Shown here one piece after another: positions 47,876-56,609 of a stretch of 64,000 bases of DNA (the first letter of the stretch is position 1; every line of letters starts with the position of its first letter). The notes beneath the pieces are model-generated. The model searched no databases, was not told the origin of the DNA, and saw nothing but the letters and a program-made list of their open reading frames with translations. Source of the DNA: Massilia sp. MS-15 (GTDB taxonomy: Bacteria; Pseudomonadota; Gammaproteobacteria; Burkholderiales; Burkholderiaceae_D); contig NZ_JAIWIA010000018.1 in the NCBI RefSeq assembly GCF_020176695.1, positions 62,001 to 126,000 of the forward strand, written 5' to 3'. The position numbers and the translations under genes are program-made.

Positions 47876-47898
47876 CCGTACGCTGTTTCACCGTACGC
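47876..47898. promoter_or_regulatory. Direct repeat CCGTACGC in the DUF3606/thioredoxin divergent region
   Basis: Two copies of CCGTACGC (47876-47883 and 47891-47898) on a 15-bp period, each containing the palindrome CGTACG, within a 184-bp divergent region. A possible operator for one or both genes. Confidence 0.35.
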
Positions 47899-48001
47899 GA
47901 CCGGTTTGTCCACGAATCGACCCGGCCGGCCGTGCCAGCGCCGCCGTTTTGAGGTAGGCTTGCAGCATTGCCAGCTCCGGCATTCGATGGAGGAAACCCG
48001 C

Positions 48002-48325
48002 ATGTCCGCACCCTATGAAACCGCCCAGCCCGAACGCAGCGCCGTCGACGCCATGCCGGGCACCGTGATGCTCGATTTCGGCGCCAACTGGTGCGGCTAT
48101 TGCCGCGCCGCCGAACCGCTGATCGATGAGGCGCTTGCCGGCAGCCAGGGCGTACGGCACGTGAAGGTGGAGGATGGTCCCGGCCGGCCGCTGGGGCGCT
48201 CGTTCCGGATCAAGCTGTGGCCGACCGTCGTCGTGCTGCGCGACGGCCAGGAAGTGGCGCGCGTGGTGCGCCCGGTGTCGAGCGACGAGTTGCGCGTGGC
48301 ACTGGCCCAGGCCGGTGCCGCATGA
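48002..48325 (+). CDS. Thioredoxin-family protein
   Basis: A 107-residue thioredoxin fold with active site WCGYC (about residues 30-34; classical thioredoxin has WCGPC), preceded by VMLDFGAN, and the cis-Pro loop KLWPTVVV. It has no signal peptide, so it is cytoplasmic. The Tyr in the active site may alter redox potential. ATG at 48002 follows GGAGGAAAC. The stop overlaps the start of the MFS transporter as ATGA, so the two are coupled. Confidence 0.87.
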   Translation: MSAPYETAQPERSAVDAMPGTVMLDFGANWCGYCRAAEPLIDEALAGSQGVRHVKVEDGPGRPLGRSFRIKLWPTVVVLRDGQEVARVVRPVSSDELRVALAQAGAA

Positions 48326-49626
48326 GCGCAGGGGCAGCGACCGTCCCCGCCAACAAGCCGCGCACCGTCCTGTTCGCGAGCCTGATCGGCACCACCATCG
48401 AGTTCTACGACTTCTACATCTATGCCACCGCCGCGGTGCTGGTGTTCCCGCGGCTGTTCTTCCCGGCCGCCGATCCGGCCGCCGCCACCTTGCAGTCGCT
48501 GGCCACCTTCGCCATCGCCTTCTTCGCCCGTCCGGTCGGCTCGGCCGTGTTCGGCCATTTCGGCGACCGCATCGGGCGCAAGGCGACCCTGGTGGCAGCC
48601 CTGCTGACCATGGGCATCTCTACCGTATTGATCGGGCTGCTGCCGACCTATGCCGCGATCGGCACCGCCGCGCCCCTGCTACTGGCGCTGTGCCGCTTCG
48701 GACAGGGCCTGGGCCTCGGGGGGGAGTGGGGCGGGGCGGTACTGCTTGCCACCGAGAACGCGCCGCCGGGCAAGCGTGCCTGGTACGGCATGTTCCCGCA
48801 GCTGGGCGCGCCGATCGGCTTCTTCCTGTCCGGCGGCACCTTCCTGCTGCTGGGCCAGCTGATGCCGGACGAGGAATTCTTCCGCTACGGATGGCGCATT
48901 CCCTTCCTGGCCAGTGCGCTGCTGGTGCTGGTCGGCCTGTACGTGCGGCTGAAGATCACCGAGACCCCGGATTTCCAGAAGGTGCTCGACCGCAACGAAC
49001 GGGTCAAGGTACCGGTGCTGGCCGTGCTGCAGGACCACCGGCGCGCGCTGGTGCTCGGCACCCTGGTCGCGCTCGCGACCTTTGTCGTGTTCTACCTCAT
49101 GACGGTGTTCGCCCTGAGCTGGGGCACGACCAGGCTCGGCTTCTCGCGCCAGCAGTTCCTGCTGCTGCAACTGCTTGCCGTGGTGTTTTTCGGCCTCACC
49201 ATCCCGCCCTCGGCGCTGCTGGCCGACCGCTACGGCAGGCGCATGGCGATGATCCTGGTGAGCGCCGCCATCGCCCTGTTCGGCCTGCTGTTCGGCCCGC
49301 TGTTCGGCGCCGGCACGCTGCTGGCCGTGAGCGGTTTCATGGTGCTCGGCATGTGCCTGGTCGGGTTTACCTACGGGCCGCTGGGAACGCTGCTGGCCGA
49401 ACTGTTCCCGCCGGAGGTGCGCTATACGGGCGCCTCGCTCACCTTCAACTTGGCCGGCATCCTGGGCGCCTCGCTGGCTCCGTATGCCGCCACCTGGCTG
49501 GCAACGAACCATGGCCTCGCTTTCGTCGGCTATTACCTGAGCACGGCTGCGTTGCTGAGCCTGTTCGCTTTGCTCGCGATTGGCCGCGGGAGAGCGCAGC
49601 GGCCCATCAACACTGCCGCGTCCTGA
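48322..49626 (+). CDS. MFS transporter, metabolite:proton symporter (MHS) type
   Basis: A 434-residue permease with 12 membrane helices. It has the MHS signature RFGQGLGLGGEWGGAVLLATENAP intact, GHFGDRIGRKATL in loop 2-3 and ADRYGRRMAMI in loop 8-9. Relatives carry shikimate, 2-oxoglutarate, proline/betaine or citrate; substrate unknown. Translationally coupled to the thioredoxin gene. It shares family with the transporter at 22762, in which the signature Glu is Ser. Confidence 0.88.
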   Translation: MSAGAATVPANKPRTVLFASLIGTTIEFYDFYIYATAAVLVFPRLFFPAADPAAATLQSLATFAIAFFARPVGSAVFGHFGDRIGRKATLVAALLTMGISTVLIGLLPTYAAIGTAAPLLLALCRFGQGLGLGGEWGGAVLLATENAPPGKRAWYGMFPQLGAPIGFFLSGGTFLLLGQLMPDEEFFRYGWRIPFLASALLVLVGLYVRLKITETPDFQKVLDRNERVKVPVLAVLQDHRRALVLGTLVALATFVVFYLMTVFALSWGTTRLGFSRQQFLLLQLLAVVFFGLTIPPSALLADRYGRRMAMILVSAAIALFGLLFGPLFGAGTLLAVSGFMVLGMCLVGFTYGPLGTLLAELFPPEVRYTGASLTFNLAGILGASLAPYAATWLATNHGLAFVGYYLSTAALLSLFALLAIGRGRAQRPINTAAS

Positions 49627-49680
49627 GGGCTTTACCACTGTAAATATTGCTTGCCAACATGCATATGTCTGCACCAAAAT

Positions 49681-49697
49681 GTATTGACGGTCAATAC
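49681..49697. promoter_or_regulatory. 17-bp palindrome GTATTGAC-G-GTCAATAC
   Basis: Perfect inverted repeat with a one-base centre, 3 bp before the GTG and 12 bp before the ATG start of the aspartyl-hydroxylase gene. A looser repeat TTTAC-N4-GTAAA lies upstream at 49631-49644. Its position suggests a repressor site that blocks initiation, or a leaderless-promoter element since TTGACG is embedded. Confidence 0.55.
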
Positions 49698-49699
49698 GG

Positions 49700-51010
49700 G
49701 TGCAACATATGCAACAGGCAGGTATCGAAGGAATCGGCGTCCTGGAACGGGATGCGCAGCTGGCCGATGCGCGCGGCGACACCCGCCGTGCCGGCCAGTT
49801 ATGGGAAAGCGTGCTGGCACGCATCCCGCACCATGCGCGCGCCTTGCGTTCGCTTTCGCACCACGCCTTCCAGGCCGGCGACCTGGCGCGCGCCCGGGCA
49901 TTGCTGGAGCGCCTGGTGGCGGCCGATGGACGCGACATCCAGCAGTGGCTGAACCTGTCCGTGGTCTGCCTGGCGATGCGCGACGAGGCGGCCGAGGAGG
50001 ACGCGCTGCGCGGCGCGCTCACGGTCGATCCGTACGACCTGGTGGCGCTGGTGCTGCGCAGCCGGCTCTACATCCGCCAGGGCCGGCGCCAGGAAGCGGC
50101 CGGCGCCTGCGCCGCGGTGGCCGCGGTCGCGCCGCCGCTGCACACGCTGGCTCCCGACCTGCAACCCGCCGTGCGTGAAGCGCTGGCCTGGCACCATGAC
50201 TACCAGCAGGCCTTCGGCGGCTTCATGGACGAGTTCCTGGCGCCGCGCGTGCGCGAACTGCAGGGCGAACTGGGCAGCGAAGCGGCGCGCCGTTTCCACG
50301 ACTCGCTCGACGTGATGCTCGGGCGCAAGCGGCGCTACGACCCGCAGCCGCAGCTATTCCACTACCAGGGCCTGGCGCCGCTGAGTTTTTTCGAGCGCGC
50401 CGATTTCCCCTGGCTCGATGCATTCGAGGCCGCCACCGATGCAATCCGCGCCGAATTCCTTGCCGTCCAGGGGCAGCAGGAAGGCTTCACGCCCTACATC
50501 AACTATGGACGGGACCAGCCGCTGGCCCAGTGGGCGGGACTGAACGGCTCGCTCGACTGGAGCGCCTTCCGCCTGATCGACAATGGCGCGCCGGTGGCGG
50601 ACAACGCGTCGCGCTGCCCGCGTACCATGGAGCTGCTGGCCCAGGCCCCGCAGCCGGAACAGCCGGGACGAACGCCCAGCGCGATGTTCTCGGTACTCAA
50701 GCCGCGCACCCGCATTCCGCCGCACACCGGCGTCAGCAATGTGCGCCTGGTCACCCACCTACCGCTGATCGTCCCCCCCGGCTGTGGGTTCCGGGTCGGC
50801 AATGACACGCGCGAATGGGAAACAGGCAAGGCCTGGGTGTTCGACGACACCATCGAGCACGAGGCGTGGAACGACAGCGGGCAGGTGCGGGTCGTGCTGA
50901 TCTTCGACATCTGGCATCCGCAGCTGTCGCAGGCCGAACGCAGCCTGATCTCGGCGATGAGCGCCGGGATGAACGCGTTTACCCGCAGCGCCGGCGGCTA
51001 CGACCTCTAG
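49700..51010 (+). CDS. TPR / aspartyl-asparaginyl beta-hydroxylase family protein
   Basis: A 436-residue cytoplasmic protein (433 if the ATG at 49709 is used). The first 170 residues are helical with TPR-like units (AGQLWESVLARIPHHARALRS, ARALLERLV); the C-terminal part is an Asp_Arg_Hydrox dioxygenase: FTPYINYG, SRCPRTMELLAQ, FSVLKPRTRIPPHTGVSN (iron His and cosubstrate region), LVTHLPLIVPPGCGFRVG and VFDDTIEHEAWNDSGQVRVVLIFDIWHP (second His). Members hydroxylate Asp, Asn or Arg side chains with 2-oxoglutarate; target unknown. Preceded by a perfect palindrome. Confidence 0.87.
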   Translation: MQHMQQAGIEGIGVLERDAQLADARGDTRRAGQLWESVLARIPHHARALRSLSHHAFQAGDLARARALLERLVAADGRDIQQWLNLSVVCLAMRDEAAEEDALRGALTVDPYDLVALVLRSRLYIRQGRRQEAAGACAAVAAVAPPLHTLAPDLQPAVREALAWHHDYQQAFGGFMDEFLAPRVRELQGELGSEAARRFHDSLDVMLGRKRRYDPQPQLFHYQGLAPLSFFERADFPWLDAFEAATDAIRAEFLAVQGQQEGFTPYINYGRDQPLAQWAGLNGSLDWSAFRLIDNGAPVADNASRCPRTMELLAQAPQPEQPGRTPSAMFSVLKPRTRIPPHTGVSNVRLVTHLPLIVPPGCGFRVGNDTREWETGKAWVFDDTIEHEAWNDSGQVRVVLIFDIWHPQLSQAERSLISAMSAGMNAFTRSAGGYDL

Positions 51011-51034
51011 CGCGGGGGGGCGGCGGCAGGACAG

Positions 51035-51850
51035 TCAGAACGAATAGACCATCGTCAGCGAGGTCTGCGTGTCCGTGTTCTTCTTGCCAGCCGGCACGCT
51101 GCTATCGCTGCGGGCGCTGAAGCCGGCTTTCATCTGCATCGTCGAGTTGATCTTGGTACTGAGCGAGGTCTCGGCCACCGAGTGGGTGTTCGAGGTACCC
51201 TTTTCCACGCTGACGGTCTGGGCGAAATAGGCCGAGGGACTGACGCGCCAGCGGAACTGGGCCGCGCCGCGCACCGTCAGGCCGTTCTCGTCTTCGCCGG
51301 TGGCGCGCTCGCCCGCGAAATAGCCGGGACCGATCTCGACATCGAGGGTCTTGTTCGCCGAGTCGTACCAGCGCGAACCATGGCCGATCGCGAGCGACGA
51401 ATAGCGGGTGTAAGCGCCGAAGCGGTCATTCACGTGGGAGCCGAGGATGAAGGCGCGCTTGCCTTCGCCGAGCAGCTTGAGGGACGCCTTGGCCGAGGCG
51501 GCGAAGCGTTCCGCCGACTTGCTGCGCGCGAGCCGGCCATCGTCGTCCTCGTATTCGTCTTCCTTGAAGAAGCCACTGACGATGAATTCATGGCTCCAGT
51601 TGGCAGTCTCGTGGCGGGCGTCGACCTTGCCGGTGATCGACGTGCCGGTGGTGTTGCCCGAGGTCGCGATCGCACCCACTTCCGCCGAGGTGAACCAGCC
51701 GCCTTCGGGAATCTCGGGCAGGTCCATCCTGATCGGACCGTGGACATCGCCGACAGGCGGCAGGTCCGGCCCAGCCAGGACCGGACCGGAGAGGGCGCAC
51801 AGCAGCAGCGCCGGCGCATGTGCCAGGAAGCGTAAGGATTTCATAAGCAT
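51035..51850 (-). CDS. DUF481-family outer-membrane protein
   Basis: Exported beta-barrel protein of 271 residues (family 'salt-induced outer membrane protein', like E. coli YdiY). A signal peptide (RFLAHAPALLLCALSGPVLA) ends near residue 26; then come alternating strands (GWFTSAEVGAIATSGNTTGTS, WSHEFIVSGFFKEDEYEDDDG, FRWRVSPSAYFAQTVSVEKG) and a C-terminal aromatic residue (MVYSF*), a BAM signal. Start ATG 51850 or 51844; no clear ribosome site. It converges on the hydroxylase gene. Confidence 0.85.
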   Translation of the reverse strand: MLMKSLRFLAHAPALLLCALSGPVLAGPDLPPVGDVHGPIRMDLPEIPEGGWFTSAEVGAIATSGNTTGTSITGKVDARHETANWSHEFIVSGFFKEDEYEDDDGRLARSKSAERFAASAKASLKLLGEGKRAFILGSHVNDRFGAYTRYSSLAIGHGSRWYDSANKTLDVEIGPGYFAGERATGEDENGLTVRGAAQFRWRVSPSAYFAQTVSVEKGTSNTHSVAETSLSTKINSTMQMKAGFSARSDSSVPAGKKNTDTQTSLTMVYSF

Positions 51851-51973
51851 CGTGTTGCCGACAGATGCCAGACATTGTAACGTACAGCCTGCCAGATTCG
51901 GACAAAAAGATGCTTTTCGACACATTCGGTCCGACGGCGGCGCAGCCTGGCGCGTACCTGTCAGCTTGCCGTG

Positions 51974-53266
51974 CTAGGTTCCCACGTAGACAATCTTAAA
52001 CGTGAACAGCGCCGCGATCACCCACACCACCGGCGCCACTTCGCGCGCGCGCCCGGTCAGGAGCTTGAGGACCGCATAGGTGATGAAACCGAAGGCGATG
52101 CCTTCCGCGATCGAGAAGGTAAAGGGCATCACCAGTGCGGTGACGGCTGCCGGGATGCTCTCGGTGGAATCGCCCCATTCGACTTCGCCAAGGTCGGACA
52201 GCATCAGGCAGGCCACGAACAGCAGGGCCGGCGCAGTGGCATAGGCCGGCACCACGCCGGCCAGCGGGGCGATGAACAGGCAGGCCAGGAACAGCACCGC
52301 CACCGTCAGCGCGGTCAGGCCGGTGCGCCCCCCGGCCTGCACGCCGGAAGCACTTTCCAGGTAGGCGGTGGTGCTCGAGGTGCCCAGCACGCTGCCGGCC
52401 ACGATGGCGCCGCTGTCGGCCAGCAGGGCCTTGTTCAGGCGGTCCATCTTGCCTTCGACCAGCAGGCCGGCGCGGCGCGCCACGCCCATCAGGGTGCCGG
52501 TGGCGTCGAACAGCTCGACCAGGAAGAACACCAGCACCACGTTCAGGATGCCGACCGAGAGCGCGCCCGGGATGTCGAGCTTGAACAGCGTCGGCGAGAT
52601 CGATGGCGGCAGCGAGAAGATGCCCTGGTAGGTGTTCCCGCCGAAGAAGAAGGACAGCACCGTGACCAGCACGATGCCGATCAGGATCGCGCCCTTTACC
52701 CGCAGGCGGTCGAGCGCGACGATGGCGAAGAAGCCGACGATGGCCATGATCGCCGGCGGCTGGTGCAGGTTGCCGGCCTTGACCAGGGTGGCCTCGCTGG
52801 CCACCACGATGCCGGCGTTCTTCAGCGCGATCAGCGCCAGGAACATGCCGAGGCCGACCGTGATGGCGACCCGCATCGATTTCGGGATGCCGTTGACGAT
52901 CATGCCGCGCAGGCCCAGCAGCGAGACGAGGATGAACAGGCAGCCGGAGATGAACACCGCGCCCAGCGCCGCCGGCCAGGCCACGCCCATGCCCAGCACC
53001 ACCGCGTAGGCGAAATAGGCGTTCAGGCCCATGCCCGGCGCCATCGCGATCGGGTAGTTGGCATACAGGCCCATCACCGCCGTGCCCAGTGCCGCCACCA
53101 GGCAGGTGGCGACGAACACCGATTCCTTGGGCATGCCGGCGTCGCCCAGGATGGAAGGGTTGACGAAGATGATGTACACCATCGTCAGGAAGGTGGTCAG
53201 GCCGGCCAGCAGTTCGGTACGCACGTCGGTGCCGCTGAGGGTAAGCTTGAAGAATCGGTCGAGCAT
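51974..53266 (-). CDS. NCS2/AzgA-type purine permease
   Basis: A 430-residue nucleobase:proton symporter. AzgA-like motifs: RTELLAGLTTFLTMVYIIFVNPSIL, APGMGLNAYFAYAVVLGMG, SGCLFILVSLLGLR, FFLVELFDATGTLMGVA, SVLGTSSTTAYLESASGVQAGGRTGLTAL and GDSTESIPAAVTALVMPFTFSIAEGIAFGF. These point to adenine, guanine or hypoxanthine uptake. The start is ATG 53266 with GGAG 7 nt upstream; ATG 53278 is possible but less usual. Confidence 0.9.
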   Translation of the reverse strand: MLDRFFKLTLSGTDVRTELLAGLTTFLTMVYIIFVNPSILGDAGMPKESVFVATCLVAALGTAVMGLYANYPIAMAPGMGLNAYFAYAVVLGMGVAWPAALGAVFISGCLFILVSLLGLRGMIVNGIPKSMRVAITVGLGMFLALIALKNAGIVVASEATLVKAGNLHQPPAIMAIVGFFAIVALDRLRVKGAILIGIVLVTVLSFFFGGNTYQGIFSLPPSISPTLFKLDIPGALSVGILNVVLVFFLVELFDATGTLMGVARRAGLLVEGKMDRLNKALLADSGAIVAGSVLGTSSTTAYLESASGVQAGGRTGLTALTVAVLFLACLFIAPLAGVVPAYATAPALLFVACLMLSDLGEVEWGDSTESIPAAVTALVMPFTFSIAEGIAFGFITYAVLKLLTGRAREVAPVVWVIAALFTFKIVYVGT

Positions 53267-53370
53267 CGTGGGCTCCATGGTTGCGCAGGCTGAAGCATAA
53301 CATTGCGGCGTGCCCGGGTGCGCATCGGCATGCCAATGCGCTAACATGGGGCCTCCACCAACCACGATCG

Positions 53371-54609
53371 ATGCACATGCCGAAGAACAAGCGTCCGCTG
53401 CCCCGTACCTCCAACAATCCGCGCGAGCCCGACCATGCCGCGCTGGCCCAGGAACTGGCCGAGCTCGCCCTGGCCATCGCCGAGCGCGAGGACGCGCCCG
53501 GCTTCGGCTCGGCCCCGGAGCGCGAGGAAGAGTTGCTGGCGGCGGTGCGCAAGCTGCTGCGCAAGAAGCGTGACGAAGCCCTGTACGAGGCGATCGAGCT
53601 GGCGCGCTACACCGATCCCGAAGCCTGCCGCCTGCTGCGCGGCCGCATCGAGGAAGAGGCGGCCAACCTGCGCCTGCGCCGCGAGGACAGTAAGGGCGGG
53701 GGCGAGGGCGGCGCCGTCGAATACGAGATCGACGCCTTCCTGATCCCGCTGTTCGTGCGCAGCACCGGCGGCCTGCGCGCCGAGGATGGCTTCCAGGACC
53801 CGCAAGCGTTCGAGGCGCTGGCCAACAGCTTCCTGCTGGCTGGCCTGGAAAGCGCGGGCGCCAGGCTGGTGCTGGTCCAGCACGCCTATGACCTGGCCGA
53901 GATCGACCACGTGTCCTACTCGACCCTGCAGGAAATGCTGCGCGAGGCCGCCGCCTCGCTGCTGGAAAAGAAGCTGCAGCCGGCACCCACCATCGAGGCC
54001 AGCATCCGTGGCTGGACCGGCGAACGCTTCGCGCCCGACGAGTCGGCGCTCGAGCTGCGCTTCCTGCTCGGGTTCTCGCTCAAGCGCGCCGACGATCCGT
54101 TCTATGCGGTGCCGGCCGACGAAGCCGGCGCTGACGACTGGTACGCCGGGCGCGAGGCGCGCTACCGGGCCTGGACCGCGGATGCGGCGCCGCTGGTGCG
54201 GCGCCTGCTGGCGCGCGAACCTGACGCGCTGCGCGTCGATTTCCTCTACCAGGACCTGTTCTTCGGCGCCAAGGAGCAGGGCGTGGCCGAACTGGGGACG
54301 CTGGGCGTCCTGTCCGAGGTGGCGCGTACGCTCGCCGCCAAGGAGCTCGAGGCCGACCAGGTACGCGCGGCCGTTGCGCCGCTCGACGGGGGTGAGCACA
54401 TCGTCCTGCGCGTTAACCTGTACGCGCTCGACGGCGGCAATCCCTGGGGCAGTGTCGAGATCCCGGTGGACCTGGCCGCCGACCTGGGCGCCGAGGTCGA
54501 CAACCTGTGCGATGCGCTGCTCTCGCTCGGACTGGAAGGCGTGTCGGTGGCGACCGGTTTCAGCGAGGACGGCCATCCGGAAGGCGCCGAACCCTACCAG
54601 CCCGGTTAA
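53371..54609 (+). CDS. DUF2863-family protein
   Basis: A 412-residue cytoplasmic protein of the DUF2863 family, known mainly from Burkholderiales, function unknown. The N-terminal 100 residues are helical and charged; a central part (EYEIDAFLIPLFVRSTGGLR, AFEALANSFLLAGLESAG) and a C-terminal ALRVDFLYQDLFFGAKEQG ... EHIVLRVNLYALDG region are typical. No catalytic motif is visible. Start ATG 53371 or 53377. Divergent from the purine permease. Confidence 0.8.
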   Translation: MHMPKNKRPLPRTSNNPREPDHAALAQELAELALAIAEREDAPGFGSAPEREEELLAAVRKLLRKKRDEALYEAIELARYTDPEACRLLRGRIEEEAANLRLRREDSKGGGEGGAVEYEIDAFLIPLFVRSTGGLRAEDGFQDPQAFEALANSFLLAGLESAGARLVLVQHAYDLAEIDHVSYSTLQEMLREAAASLLEKKLQPAPTIEASIRGWTGERFAPDESALELRFLLGFSLKRADDPFYAVPADEAGADDWYAGREARYRAWTADAAPLVRRLLAREPDALRVDFLYQDLFFGAKEQGVAELGTLGVLSEVARTLAAKELEADQVRAAVAPLDGGEHIVLRVNLYALDGGNPWGSVEIPVDLAADLGAEVDNLCDALLSLGLEGVSVATGFSEDGHPEGAEPYQPG

Positions 54610-55069
54610 GTCCCCCGCTAGGTCCCGGCGGCGGATCCGCCATTGGCTGCCTTCCTACCGACCTGACAGGCACCTGCCACGCCCCCGGCTCGGGCAACGC
54701 CTCCTCCGTCCCGAATGAAGAGCCGCGTTCCCGCGACGCGGATGGACCCGGGACGCGGCGGATTCCCGATGGCGCACGGTAAAAAACAGGATGACTTTTC
54801 GTAGTTAATTTTCTTGTAAAAATGTAGGACCAAACCTACATAAACGTGTCCTCACGACAAGTTCTCCTATGAGAAGGCCCATAACATAGCGATCAAATAT
54901 TTCTTTTGTCGAAATGTTGTGGTGCGCAAACGAAAATATTGGAAAATTTGCATGTTACGATTTCGGGGTCCGACGTGCGCGATCGCGCAGTCGGGGACTG
55001 GCGAGAGAGAGAGAAACTGCCAGGCTTTGCCAACAAAATAGAACGCCATGAAGGCGAAAGGAACTGAAG
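54610..55069. other. AT-rich leader upstream of the glycosyltransferase
   Basis: 460 bp without a gene. From about 54781 to 54960 the sequence is strikingly AT-rich against a GC-rich genome, with long A and T runs. It holds an inverted repeat ATGTAGG-N6-CCTACAT (54822-54841). After it, a GC palindrome GCGCGATCGCGC (54977-54988) flanked by CCGA/TCGG arms could form a hairpin in a 5' UTR of about 100 nt. I match it to no known riboswitch. Confidence 0.5.
54822..54841. promoter_or_regulatory. Inverted repeat ATGTAGG-N6-CCTACAT
   Basis: Perfect 7-bp arms, 229 bp upstream of the glycosyltransferase start and inside the AT-rich block. Candidate operator; no gene family assignment is possible from sequence alone. 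Confidence 0.4.
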
Positions 55070-56257
55070 ATGCCGACCTTGATCGTGTTTTGCCACCTGC
55101 GCTGGGATTTCGTCTTCCAGCGCCCGCAGCACCTGATGACCCGTCTGGCGGAACACTACGATATCCTGTTTGTCGAGGAACCGGTGTACAGCGAAGGGCA
55201 GGCTTACCTGAAGAAGACGGCGGTCGCGCCGAACATCACGGTGTGCCAGCCGCATACCGCGATCCACGCACCAGGATTCCACGACGACCAGATTCCCACC
55301 CTGCAGACCCTGCTGGCCGACCTCGTGCCCGAAGGCGTGCAGCCTGTGGTCTGGTTCTACACCCCGATGGCGCTGCCGCTGCTGCAGGGCCTGCATCCGT
55401 CGAAGATCGTCTATGACTGCATGGACGAACTGGCTATGTTCAAGAATGCGCCGAAACAGCTGCTGCAGCGCGAAAGCGCCCTGCTGAACATGGCCGACGT
55501 GGTCTTCACCGGCGGCCCGAGCCTGTACCAGTCCAAGCGCGACCGCCATGCGAACGCGCACTGCTTCTCCAGCAGCGTCGACGCCAGGCATTTCCGCCAG
55601 GCCCAGGACTGCGCGATCTCTCACCCCGACCAGGCCGCCATCCCGCATCCGCGCCTTGGCTTCTATGGCGTGATCGACGAGCGCCTGGACGTCGAACTGG
55701 TGTCGAAAATGGCCGACGCCCACCCGGAATGGCAGATCGTGATGGTCGGCCCGGTGGTCAAGATCGACCCGGCCACGCTGCCGAAGCAGCCGAACGTGCA
55801 CTACATGGGCCAGCGCAGCTACGACCAGTTGCCGCAGTTCCTGGCCGGCTGGGACGTCTGCCTGCTGCCGTTCGCCATGAACGACTCCACCAAGTTCATC
55901 TCGCCAACCAAGGTGCTCGAGTACATGGCGGCCGAGCTGCCGGTAGTGTCGACCCCGATCACCGACGTCAAGGTTCCCTACGGCGACGTGGTGGCGGTCG
56001 CCGAGACCCCGGAACAGTTCATCGCGGCCTGCGAGCGCCAGCTTGCATTGGGCGCAGGCGAACGCCAGGCGATGGCCAAGCGCATGCGCGAAGTGGTTGC
56101 CGGCACCTCGTGGGACCTGACTGCGGTCCGCATGCACGAACTGATCGAAAGCGCCGTGCCGGGCCGCCATGCGCGCCTGCCGGCCGTGCAGGATGCCGTG
56201 CGTGCGGACGTGCGTCCGGTCGTCGCCACGCCGGCGCCGGTCGCAAAGTCGGCCTGA
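55070..56257 (+). CDS. TuaH-like glycosyltransferase
   Basis: A 395-residue GT-B-fold sugar transferase, likely GT4-like and cytoplasmic. The N-terminal domain begins with FCHLRWDFVFQRPQHLMTRLAE, typical for TuaH-like enzymes; the C-terminal domain has PRLGFYGVIDERLDVEL, NVHYMGQRSYDQLPQFLAGWDVCLLPFAMND and SPTKVLEYMAAELPVVSTP, the donor-binding region with Glu. The tail is Ala/Pro/Val-rich. It probably acts in cell-surface polysaccharide synthesis, but no other polysaccharide gene adjoins. ATG at 55070 with AAGGAA upstream; long AT-rich leader before it and a strong terminator behind it. Confidence 0.87.
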   Translation: MPTLIVFCHLRWDFVFQRPQHLMTRLAEHYDILFVEEPVYSEGQAYLKKTAVAPNITVCQPHTAIHAPGFHDDQIPTLQTLLADLVPEGVQPVVWFYTPMALPLLQGLHPSKIVYDCMDELAMFKNAPKQLLQRESALLNMADVVFTGGPSLYQSKRDRHANAHCFSSSVDARHFRQAQDCAISHPDQAAIPHPRLGFYGVIDERLDVELVSKMADAHPEWQIVMVGPVVKIDPATLPKQPNVHYMGQRSYDQLPQFLAGWDVCLLPFAMNDSTKFISPTKVLEYMAAELPVVSTPITDVKVPYGDVVAVAETPEQFIAACERQLALGAGERQAMAKRMREVVAGTSWDLTAVRMHELIESAVPGRHARLPAVQDAVRADVRPVVATPAPVAKSA

Positions 56258-56609
56258 CAGCGTAAGCGGCCAGCGCCGGCGCTGCCGGCACTGGCTGGCG
56301 ACGGCACGGCGGCGGTCCTTCGGGATCCGCCGCCGTGTTTTCTTGCGTCTTCGTCGACATCGGCATCGTGGTCCCGTGCCGCACTCAGTGCCTGACATGA
56401 CTGCCCGCCGGCGATGCGCGAGACCATCAGGCGCCAGCTGTCAGGCATTACCAGGAAGATGCTGCCCAGGTACGCCCCGATCGCAACCTGGAACACCAGA
56501 TAGGTGCGGCCAGGCTTCTTGAGCACCTGCTCGTCGATCCGGGTCACGGTGCGGCGCGACAGGCAGCTCCTGGTTCGAGCGCGCGTGCGGGCCAGCGCCA
56601 GTACTCATG
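56258..56609. other. Intergenic region with terminator and possible gene remnant
   Basis: 352 bp between the glycosyltransferase and the hybrid kinase. It contains a strong terminator (56305-56344). On the minus strand, GTG at 56547 begins a frame with a gene-like first 50 residues including one hydrophobic segment (YLVFQVAIGAYLGSIFLVM), but it then degenerates and runs into the glycosyltransferase. This may be the 5' relic of a lost membrane-protein gene. Confidence 0.4.
56305..56344 (+). terminator. Intrinsic terminator after the glycosyltransferase
   Basis: Perfect 11-bp stem CACGGCGGCGG/CCGCCGCCGTG with an 11-nt loop containing TTCG, followed by TTTTCTT. It lies 48 bp after the stop. Confidence 0.88.

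Noticed and set aside
54720-54765. Terminator for the DUF2863 gene at CCGCGTTCCCG...CGGGACGCGG
   Set aside because: The stem has a bulge, a long loop and no T run, and lies over 100 bp behind the stop.
54861-55069. Cyclic-di-GMP riboswitch before the glycosyltransferase
   Set aside because: Attractive given several cyclic-di-GMP enzymes nearby, but the conserved GEMM core and tetraloop pairing are not present.
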